NCBI GenBank assembly: GCA_958295925.1
Contig: CATQHL010000001.1
Location: 464,676 to 528,675 of the forward strand
DNA length: 64,000 nucleotides
Source of the DNA: an uncultured Acidimicrobiales bacterium
GTDB taxonomy: Bacteria; Actinomycetota; Acidimicrobiia; Acidimicrobiales; CATQHL01
Direction: 5' to 3'
This document shows, in pieces, positions 15,706 through 22,722 of this stretch. Both the position numbers and the translations under genes were made by a program. The notes under the pieces were generated by a model. The model was not told where the DNA came from, made no database searches, and worked only from the letters and a program-made list of their open reading frames with translations. Every line of letters starts with the position of its first letter. Within the stretch, counting starts at the first letter, position 1.

Positions 15706-17655
15706 TTGAGCCCTCGTGAGGGCGGCAAGGTTATCGTCGACCAACTCCGCATTCAGGGCATACGCACGCTGTTCACGGTGCCAGGCGAGAGCTTCCTGCC
15801 TGTCCTGGAGGCTGTGCGCGAGCAGAGAGACGACCAAGACAGCATCGAGTTGGTGGTGTGCAGACATGAGGCCGGTGCAGCGATCATGGCCGAGGCTCAG
15901 GCGCGCCTCACCGGAAGACCGGCAGCCTGCTTCGTAACACGTGGGCCGGGCGCCACGCACGCATCCATTGCCGTCCACAACGCGACCTTCAGCAACGCCC
16001 CGCTGCTGCTGCTCATTGCGCAGGTGCCCCGCGCCCACAGGGGCAGGCGCGCGTTCCAGGAAATCGATCACGCTGCCATGTTCGCCCCGCTGGCAAAGCA
16101 TGCGATAGAGGTCTCCCAAGCGTCCGACATCCCGACAACCCTGGCGCAAATGGTCGAACTGGCGATGACGCCGGCGCGGGGGCCGGTAGTGGCGGCTTTC
16201 CCAAGCGACGTTCTATCTGAGATGGTTCAGGTGGAGGACGCTCCATTTGCGGGGGCGCCGAGTCCCCTCGCCCCCGGCGACGTGGCTGCCGCCGGAAAAC
16301 TGCTCGTCTCGCACCCCCACGACAAAACCGAAAACCCGCCCCCCGCCGCCGCCCGAAAACTGCCCAACACGCACCCCCACGACAAAACCGAAAACCCGCC
16401 CCCCGCCGCCGCCCGAAAACTGCCCGACACGCACCCCCACGACAAAACCGAAAACCCGCCCCCCGCCGCCGCCCGAAAACTGCCCATCTCGCACCCCCAC
16501 GACAAAACCGAAGAGTCGCCCCCCGCCGCCGCCCGAAAACTGCTCATCTCGCACTCCCGACCAATGGTGTTGGTCGGGGGAGGAATCTGGTCGCAACGCG
16601 CCGCCGACAAGCTGGCAGCCTGGGCTGAGGCCAACCACCTGCCGGTGGCCGCCACATTCCGGCGGCAGGACTACATCGACAACCGCTCCCCCTCCTATGT
16701 GGGATACGCAGGGGTTGGGATGGTCAGATCGCTGGCCGAGCGCATTCGGCAATCCGACCTGATTTTGGCGATCGGCACGCGCCTGGGCGACACCGCCACA
16801 CGCGGCTACACGCTGCTGCGACCACCAGTGCCCGATCAGTGCCTGATACACGTCCACCCCGACGCCAACGAGTTGGGGAAGGTCTACACCCCGCACCTGG
16901 CCGTGCACGCCCAGGCTGAGGATTTTGTGGACGCCCTGGCTGCCGCGCAACCGCTAATCGGCGCTGCCTGGGGTGACTGGTGCGCACAGGCACGAGATGA
17001 TTACCTGAAGTCTCTGGAGCGAGTCCCCGTGCCGGGCGACCTCGATCTTTGGGAGATCATGGCCTTCCTCCGAAAGACCTTGCCCCCCGAGGCGGTGATT
17101 ACAAAAGGCGCGGGCAACTTCACGCTCTGGCCGCAGAGATACCGGGTCTTCCAGCGGCACGGAACGCAGCTAGGCCCTCAAAGCGGGGCGATGGGGTATG
17201 CGATCCCTGCGGCAATCGGCGCCAAGTCCTTAAACCCAAAATGTCCTGTGGTGGCGTTCACGGGCGACGGCGACTTCCTGATGACCGGTCAGGAAATAGC
17301 AACGGCGGTTCAATACAACCTTCCGATTGTGGTGCTGGTGTTCAACAACGGAATGTTCGGGACGATCCGCGCCCATCAAGAGCGCATGTACCCCGGGTGT
17401 CCAAGTGGCACATACTTGCGAAACCCCGACTTCGCAGCCTATGCACGGGCTTTCGGTGCATTCGGCGCAACGGTCAAACGCACCGAGGAGTTCGCCCCGG
17501 CGTTTGAGGCTGCCATGGGATCGGGGCTGCCGGCGGTGCTCGACATGCACGTCCACCCGGCGGTGCTGAGCCCGGGCGTCACGCTCGAAGACGAGTTAGA
17601 CCGGAAGGCAGGGGAGGATTTCGCTCCGGAGAGGCGCAGCAAGACCCCTGGCTAG
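15706..17655 (+). CDS. ThDP-dependent enzyme, acetolactate synthase/benzoylformate decarboxylase-like, with inserted 20-residue repeats
   Basis: 649 residues from TTG 15706; typical relatives have 540-570. The N-terminal PYR-type domain has the catalytic glutamate in CRHEAGA (E55) and the RGPGATHA loop. The central domain begins at RPMVLVGGG. The C-terminal PP-type domain carries the ThDP/Mg motif GDGDFLMTGQEI...NN near residue 520-550. Substrate is uncertain, but it is not the biosynthetic IlvB, which is at 45413-47143 with its small subunit. The excess length is a tandem repeat (about residues 198-285) of a 20-residue unit, KLPNTHPHDKTENPPPAAAR and variants, placed exactly in the linker between the first two domains. 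Confidence 0.88.
   Translation: MSPREGGKVIVDQLRIQGIRTLFTVPGESFLPVLEAVREQRDDQDSIELVVCRHEAGAAIMAEAQARLTGRPAACFVTRGPGATHASIAVHNATFSNAPLLLLIAQVPRAHRGRRAFQEIDHAAMFAPLAKHAIEVSQASDIPTTLAQMVELAMTPARGPVVAAFPSDVLSEMVQVEDAPFAGAPSPLAPGDVAAAGKLLVSHPHDKTENPPPAAARKLPNTHPHDKTENPPPAAARKLPDTHPHDKTENPPPAAARKLPISHPHDKTEESPPAAARKLLISHSRPMVLVGGGIWSQRAADKLAAWAEANHLPVAATFRRQDYIDNRSPSYVGYAGVGMVRSLAERIRQSDLILAIGTRLGDTATRGYTLLRPPVPDQCLIHVHPDANELGKVYTPHLAVHAQAEDFVDALAAAQPLIGAAWGDWCAQARDDYLKSLERVPVPGDLDLWEIMAFLRKTLPPEAVITKGAGNFTLWPQRYRVFQRHGTQLGPQSGAMGYAIPAAIGAKSLNPKCPVVAFTGDGDFLMTGQEIATAVQYNLPIVVLVFNNGMFGTIRAHQERMYPGCPSGTYLRNPDFAAYARAFGAFGATVKRTEEFAPAFEAAMGSGLPAVLDMHVHPAVLSPGVTLEDELDRKAGEDFAPERRSKTPG
16300..16560 (+). 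repeat. In-frame 60-bp tandem repeat inside the ThDP gene
   Basis: Four full 60-bp units plus a partial one, beginning 'gcacccccacgacaaaaccg', nearly identical at DNA level. The 60-bp period preserves frame. The unit ends with a KL(L/P)xSH motif that also opens the native linker, so the array probably grew from the linker itself. Confidence 0.9.
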
Positions 17656-17902
17656 CGCCACCGCAGGAGAGACGCACCTCGCCTGACGAAGCGCCACCGC
17701 TGGGGCCAGAACACGGGCGGTTGGCCTGGAGGCACAAGCAGTTGCGGGCCAGCGACTGCGGGTAGGCGGTATAAGGGAGGGCGCCTACACATCCCAGCTG
17801 AACTCTGCTTCAGCGGCGACGAGCCGGAGACCACCCGCCCCAAACCAAAAAGACGCCAACCCTGCCGGACTCTTCTTGGCTGGCGTTGCTGTCTCGGCCC
17901 TG
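17656..17902. other. Convergent intergenic region
   Basis: Lies between the stop of the plus-strand ThDP gene and the stop of the minus-strand enoyl-CoA hydratase gene. The word 'gcgccaccgc' appears at 17656 and 17690, a short echo of the ThDP 3' end. I see no strong terminator hairpin. Confidence 0.4.
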
Positions 17903-18775
17903 CTAGCCGCCCGTAAACCGTGGGCGGCGCTTTTCGGCAAACGCCTCCACGCCCTCGCGGAAGTCGTCGGTGGTGCGCATGAAGCCATAAGCCAGGCCTT
18001 CAAGTTCGAGCCCCACCGAAATCGGCGCTTCGTATGCCTGGTTGAGCACACGCTTGGCCATGCTCAGCGCCAGGGGGGATAGGCGGCAAAGGTCGGCTGC
18101 GAGACCGTAGGCGGCTGCGTCCAACTCGTCGAACGGGACGACCCTGGAGACCAGGCCAACATGCAGCGCCTCGTCGGCGTGCATTCTTCGACCCGTCATA
18201 ATGAGGTCTTTGGCGCGGCCCAGTCCGATCATGCGCGCCAGGCGCTGCGTGCCGCCGCTGCCTGGAATCATTCCCAGAGAAATTTCAGGCTGTCCGAGCA
18301 CGAGGTTGTCGGCTGCGAGGCGGAAGTCGCATGCCAGGGCGAGTTCCAGCCCCACCCCAAACGTGTAGCCGGCGAGCTTGGCGATGACGGGCTTGGGGCA
18401 GCGCTCCGGGGCTGCCACGTTGTGATGAAGGCGGGTGAGATCCTTCGGCAAGGCTTTCAGGAAGCCTGTGATGTCGCCACCGGCGGTAAACGCCTGGATG
18501 CCTGCGCCGGCGAGCATCACCACTTGCACGTCAGGATCTTCCCCGCACGCCTTGAATAGTTCCGAGAGGTGGCCGCGTGCCAGCATCGAGACCCTGTTGA
18601 GCTTGCCTGGCACGTCCAGGGTGATGCTGGCCACGCCGCTCGCAGGATTCTTCTCGAAAGTGATTCCGTCGAGTTCCTTGGGATAGTTCACGTGCTCGTC
18701 GGGGTGATTCACTGGCTGGTTGAGGTGATTCACTGGCTGGTTGAGGTGATTCACTGGCTGGTCGGGATAGTTCAC
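17903..18775 (-). CDS. Enoyl-CoA hydratase/isomerase (crotonase) family protein
   Basis: 290 residues. Both catalytic glutamates of crotonases are present: E144 in GVGLELALACDF and E164 in GQPEISLGMIPG; the oxyanion-hole segment AFTAGGDI is at about 95-102. It likely hydrates or isomerises an acyl-CoA made by the ligase encoded just upstream: the ligase stop (TGA) overlaps this GTG start in a 4-base GTGA, implying translational coupling. The first 35 residues are five tandem heptads, each starting with a GTG codon (18775, 18754, 18733, 18712, 18691), ahead of the normal crotonase N-terminus. The gene seems to have had its start repeatedly duplicated in frame. Confidence 0.9.
   Translation of the reverse strand: MNYPDQPVNHLNQPVNHLNQPVNHPDEHVNYPKELDGITFEKNPASGVASITLDVPGKLNRVSMLARGHLSELFKACGEDPDVQVVMLAGAGIQAFTAGGDITGFLKALPKDLTRLHHNVAAPERCPKPVIAKLAGYTFGVGLELALACDFRLAADNLVLGQPEISLGMIPGSGGTQRLARMIGLGRAKDLIMTGRRMHADEALHVGLVSRVVPFDELDAAAYGLAADLCRLSPLALSMAKRVLNQAYEAPISVGLELEGLAYGFMRTTDDFREGVEAFAEKRRPRFTGG
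18679..18775 (-). repeat. Five 21-bp units, each with an in-frame GTG start
   Basis: On the minus strand the unit GTGAATCACCTCAACCAGCC(A) and variants is repeated five times at the very 5' end of the enoyl-CoA hydratase gene. Each unit begins with GTG-Asn codons and could in principle initiate translation. The most downstream unit is the one that runs into conserved crotonase sequence. Confidence 0.9.
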
Positions 18776-21573
18776 GGACTGGTTTCCTCCTTGCGGGTGT
18801 TTGCTGCTTGATGTTCTCGCAGCTTTCGCCTAAGTATCTTGCCCGACGGACTCTTAGGCAGCGACTCAACGAAGTGGTAGCGGCGGGGGCGCTTGAAGCG
18901 GGCAAGGGACGGTTCGGCCAAACAGAAGGCATCCAGTCGAGCGGCGAGTTCCCCTTCGGCTGATTCGCTCACCCTGGGGTGACGCCCGTGCCAGGCGTCG
19001 ACGTCCAGTCGAGCGGCGAGTTCCCCTTCGAAGGATTCGACTCCGACAACGCCTTCAGGGTCAATCGCAGGAACAGGCATTAATGCGGCGAACTCCTCCT
19101 CGAAGGATTCGACTCCGACGACCGCTCCAGCGGCTCCGACGACTGGGCCATCCGCGCCAACTTCACCGGTGCGGGTGTTGCGACTGGATGTTCCAATGCC
19201 ATCCGCCACACCGACAGAGCCAACCGCGCCAATGGCTAAATCGTCAGCAGGGATGCCGTCGCTACCGGGCAGGGCGTAGGGGATGGCGCCGACATCCATG
19301 CCAGCGGCCACGTCTGCGGCAGCCATCGCCGCTGGCACTACGAAGGCAGTCACAATGGCACCCAGGCGGGCGTCGGGCGTGCCGACCACCGCAGCCTCAA
19401 GCACGTCCGGGGAGCGAACCAGGGCCTCTTCCACCTCCAGGGGGTGGATGTTCTCGCCGCCGCTGACGATCATGTCGTCTATCCGACCGACTATCCAGAG
19501 GTTGCCTTCGGCGTCCTTACAACCGAGGTCTCCGGTGAAGAACCAGCCGTCTCTTATCGACTTGGCGTCGGCATCGGGGCGGTTGTGATACCCGCCGAAA
19601 GCCTCTGGGGAACTCAGATGGCAGATAATCTCGCCGACCTCGCCCGTGGGCACCTCTTCGGATGGCGAGGCGCCCGCTTCCGGACGCACCAGACGCAGGC
19701 GGGCGTTGACGGCGGGCAGTCCCGCACAACCCGGCGACCTGCGCTGATCGCTGTGGATGGAGTAGGTGTAGACCTCGGTTGAGCCATAGTGGTTCACAAA
19801 CAGGTCAGGGGCGAACACCTCTGAGCAGCGCTCCACCAAATCGGCGGTCATCGCCGCTCCCGCATAGGCCAGCCTGCGCACCGACGAGAGATCTGGCATG
19901 TCGTCAGGAGAAACACCGCGCCCCCGCGGCCCCTGGGGGGATTCCCCCCGAAATCCCGGAACCCCCGGCACGTCATCAGGGCCAACATCACGCCCTCGCG
20001 ACGGCTCAGCGAAACCGCCGGCGGGGCCCGAAGACGGCGACACGCCAGACGAATCACTTGACGACGCACCCCCACGCCCACGCGACAATTCAGCTACCGA
20101 ACCAATGGCCCCCGACGGCGACACACCAGACGACACACCAGGCAAATCACCCCCACTCAATGGCGATGGTGCGTTCCTCCTCGGCAACTCCCCAGGGGCA
20201 CGAGTGCGAGTCGCCGATCCCGGGCCGCGCCCCTGCGACGGCGAATGAATAAGGGACGAGTACACCAAGTCGTGAAACAGCGTCGGCGCCAAGAACAACG
20301 AGGTGATCCGCTCCGCCTCTATAAGCCTCAGCGCCTCCTCGGCGTCCCAAGACGGCATGCACACGAAACACCCGCCAACCAGGTGAGCCGCCAGCAAGGT
20401 GTGTACGCCCATCGTGTGGTAAAACGGCATCACGCCCAGCGTGCGCTCCCCCGGCTCGTATCCCTGATGCAGACACTGCGACAGCCCGCTCGCCCGCTCG
20501 GCCGATTGACTGCGTGGCACCCCCTTAGGGCGGCCGGTGGTGCCGGACGTATAGAGGATGATGGACGGGGCGCGGTCGTCAAGATCGGCAGCCGGGGGGC
20601 AGAGGGCGGTCCGGGCTGCAGAGGTGCCGATACTTGCGGACGAGCGGACACCTGCAGAGGCACTGACACCAGCAGGCGCGCTGACACTGGAAACGGCGGA
20701 ATCGGCAGCAGCACCCACCCCCGGCTTACGCCCAACAGACGAAGAAACATCAGAAACGGCGGCATCGGCAGCGGCGGCATCGGCATCGGCAGGATCGGCA
20801 TCGGGAGGGATGACTGAGAAAGAAGCAGGATCGGCTGGCAACTTCAGCGATTCGTACGGGACACTCCCTGGGATTTGGGCCGTCGCTCCCCCGACTCCCA
20901 CCAGAGTCACCCCTATACCCAAAGCCTTGACCTCCTCACTCGCCCTTTCTGGCCACCCAGCTTGATGACCACTCAAAGTCACCCCAGTGTCCGAAGCCTT
21001 AACAGTGCCCGAAGCCTTGGCCTTCCCGACGCAGGACGCTCCGCCTCCTCCACCCGGCTTATGCATACCCTCCACGACACCCGGCAACCCAACACCCACA
21101 CCCGGCAACCCAACACCCTCCACGTCGCCCGAAGCCGAGACAGACAACTCAGACCGTTTAGCGGTGAATGTTGTTTTTTCTGTTGACCCGTCCTCCTCGC
21201 CCGAAGCCGAGACAGACAGTTCACGCCGCAGCTCGATGGCGTGTGTCACGCTCGCCTCCTCAAAGACGACCAGACGGGCTTCGGAGTCGGCGACGCAGTA
21301 GGCGACATCTTGCGGGGAGACGCGCCAGGAAAGCGGAACAATCACCGCCCCAAGCCACTGACATGCCCAGAAAATCTCGACCGCCTCCAGCCGATTGGAG
21401 AGGATCATCGCAACGCTGTCGCCCCGTCTCACGCCATTCGCTGCCAGCCCCTGCGCCAAAGAGTGGGCGGTAGTAGCCAGTTTCAGGTAGTTAAGTCGTT
21501 GTTCGCCGTCGCAGACAGCCTCTGCCGTTGGGCTCCGCTCTGCGGCGTAAAGCAAGGAAAGCCCAAGATTCAT
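18772..21573 (-). CDS. AMP-forming acyl-CoA synthetase with three expanded linkers
   Basis: 933 residues from ATG 21573; normal members are about 500-550. All core motifs are present: YTSGTTGRPKGVP (about residue 343), the FFTGDLGCKDAEG and GRIDDMIVSGGENIHP motifs near 660-690, and the C-terminal LPKSPSGKILRRKL with the catalytic lysine. The extra length is three Ala/Gly/Ser/Pro-rich stretches: about 125-328 (before the P-loop), 435-560 (before LSSVRRLAYAG) and 750-880 (in the C-terminal lid, with repeated GVESFEGELAARLD). The ligase presumably activates an organic acid for the overlapping enoyl-CoA hydratase gene. The frame continues upstream of 21573, but only through duplicated start sequences. 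Confidence 0.88.
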   Translation of the reverse strand: MNLGLSLLYAAERSPTAEAVCDGEQRLNYLKLATTAHSLAQGLAANGVRRGDSVAMILSNRLEAVEIFWACQWLGAVIVPLSWRVSPQDVAYCVADSEARLVVFEEASVTHAIELRRELSVSASGEEDGSTEKTTFTAKRSELSVSASGDVEGVGLPGVGVGLPGVVEGMHKPGGGGGASCVGKAKASGTVKASDTGVTLSGHQAGWPERASEEVKALGIGVTLVGVGGATAQIPGSVPYESLKLPADPASFSVIPPDADPADADAAAADAAVSDVSSSVGRKPGVGAAADSAVSSVSAPAGVSASAGVRSSASIGTSAARTALCPPAADLDDRAPSIILYTSGTTGRPKGVPRSQSAERASGLSQCLHQGYEPGERTLGVMPFYHTMGVHTLLAAHLVGGCFVCMPSWDAEEALRLIEAERITSLFLAPTLFHDLVYSSLIHSPSQGRGPGSATRTRAPGELPRRNAPSPLSGGDLPGVSSGVSPSGAIGSVAELSRGRGGASSSDSSGVSPSSGPAGGFAEPSRGRDVGPDDVPGVPGFRGESPQGPRGRGVSPDDMPDLSSVRRLAYAGAAMTADLVERCSEVFAPDLFVNHYGSTEVYTYSIHSDQRRSPGCAGLPAVNARLRLVRPEAGASPSEEVPTGEVGEIICHLSSPEAFGGYHNRPDADAKSIRDGWFFTGDLGCKDAEGNLWIVGRIDDMIVSGGENIHPLEVEEALVRSPDVLEAAVVGTPDARLGAIVTAFVVPAAMAAADVAAGMDVGAIPYALPGSDGIPADDLAIGAVGSVGVADGIGTSSRNTRTGEVGADGPVVGAAGAVVGVESFEEEFAALMPVPAIDPEGVVGVESFEGELAARLDVDAWHGRHPRVSESAEGELAARLDAFCLAEPSLARFKRPRRYHFVESLPKSPSGKILRRKLREHQAANTRKEETSP

Positions 21574-21950
21574 GACAAGCCCGCGTGAGCGCACACTCCA
21601 GATCCCGCACGGGAGGCGCATAACAAGGAAAACCCAAAACTCATGACAGGCACGTCCTCCACGCTGAGCACAGAACTTGCGTTCTCGGCGCAAAACAAGG
21701 AAAACAAAGACTCATAACAGGCACGCGTGGGCGCACACTCCAGATCCCGCACGGGAGGCGCATAACAAGGAAAACCCAAAACTCATGACAGGCACGTCCT
21801 CCACGCTGAGCACGGAACTTGCGTTCTCGGCGCAAAACAAGGAAAACAAAGACTCATAACAGGCACGCGTGGGCGCACACTCCGCATCCCGCACGGGGGG
21901 CACAAAGCAAGGAAAACCCAAGACTCATGGCAGGCACTCCATCAGGTGAC
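21574..21950 (-). repeat. 142-bp tandem repeat of degenerate ligase start copies
   Basis: A 142-bp unit starting 'gcacactcc' occurs at 21591, 21733 and (partial) 21875. Each unit contains two copies of 'aacaaggaaaac-ccaaaactcat'-like sequence. Read on the minus strand these give MSFGFSLLCA-type peptides, matching the genuine ligase start MNLGLSLLYA at 21573. Six degenerate copies of the gene's first ten codons can be counted upstream of the gene. Confidence 0.88.
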
Positions 21951-22445
21951 TCATTGACGACGACCGGTTTCTTGCTCACCGTGAGCGTACGCCTCAACGG
22001 CGTCGATTATCGGCAGATACCCCGTGCATCGACATAGGTGGCCTGACAGCAATTCGGCGATCTCATCACGTGAAGGAATGGGGTTTTTCTGCAGGCAGTC
22101 GACAGCGGACATCAGGATTCCGGCAGTGCAGAACCCGCATTGCAAAGCAAAATGCTCCCGAAACGATTCCTGGAGAGGGTGGAGCTTCTCTAGGTCTGCC
22201 AGACCCTCCACCGTCTCTATCCTCCAGCCGTCTGCCTGAACCGCAAAAAGCAGGCACGAGCGCACGGCTTCTCCGTCTAATAGCACCGTGCAGGCTCCAC
22301 AGACACCGTGCTCGCAACCCACATGGGTGCCAGTAAGCCCCAGCCGATGCCGAAGAAAGTCGGAGAGAAGCAGTCGAGGTTCAACCACCTCGGAGTAGAC
22401 ACGCCCGTTCACCACCACGTTCACCTCTACCGAATCCCCGCGCAT
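21951..22445 (-). CDS. [2Fe-2S] small subunit of a molybdenum hydroxylase (xanthine dehydrogenase/CO dehydrogenase family)
   Basis: 164 residues. The plant-type cluster ligands are in CEHGVCGACTVLLDGEAVRSC (here split as CEHGVCGAC and the later C), and the second cluster in CGFCTAG and CRCTGY, as in CoxS/XdhC-type subunits. It passes electrons from the molybdopterin subunit, encoded 277 bp upstream on the same strand (22723-25278). No FAD-binding medium subunit gene is present in the window, so the enzyme either uses one encoded elsewhere or another electron acceptor. The start region ATGCGCGGGGAT is copied several times upstream (22450-22625). Confidence 0.92.
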   Translation of the reverse strand: MRGDSVEVNVVVNGRVYSEVVEPRLLLSDFLRHRLGLTGTHVGCEHGVCGACTVLLDGEAVRSCLLFAVQADGWRIETVEGLADLEKLHPLQESFREHFALQCGFCTAGILMSAVDCLQKNPIPSRDEIAELLSGHLCRCTGYLPIIDAVEAYAHGEQETGRRQ

Positions 22446-22722
22446 TACAGCTCAGCATCCCCGCGCATTGCCCCCGGGAGCGGCTCCGGGCGATGCGACA
22501 CGAACACGGCGATACCTGCAGGGAATCCGAAAGACAGCGCGCATTGCCCCCGGAGCGATTCCGGGCGATGCGGCTGCGCCCGAATTTCACGCACTACGGC
22601 GCTGAATCTCCGCGCATTGTCCCTGCGAGATTTGCCCTTCACCCCGCGATCCCCTCTCGGCGCGCAATTAGCCGTCAACCCGCGCTCCCCATCAACCCGC
22701 ACACCCCATCAACCCGCACTCG
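22446..22722 (-). repeat. Intergenic echoes of the small-subunit start
   Basis: The start context of the preceding minus-strand gene appears as 'ccgcgcattgcccccgg'-like copies at about 22457, 22538 and 22610, spaced roughly 75-80 bp, each with a following 'gagc(g)g(c/a)(t)tccgggcgatg' block in the first two. Also 'catcaacccgcac' occurs three times near 22690-22720. No gene. Confidence 0.75.

Noticed and set aside
16247-16762. Overlapping frames on both strands across the 60-bp repeat with regular Thr/Pro or Gly-rich repeats
   Set aside because: Shadows of the ThDP gene; the frame holding catalytic motifs is unambiguous.
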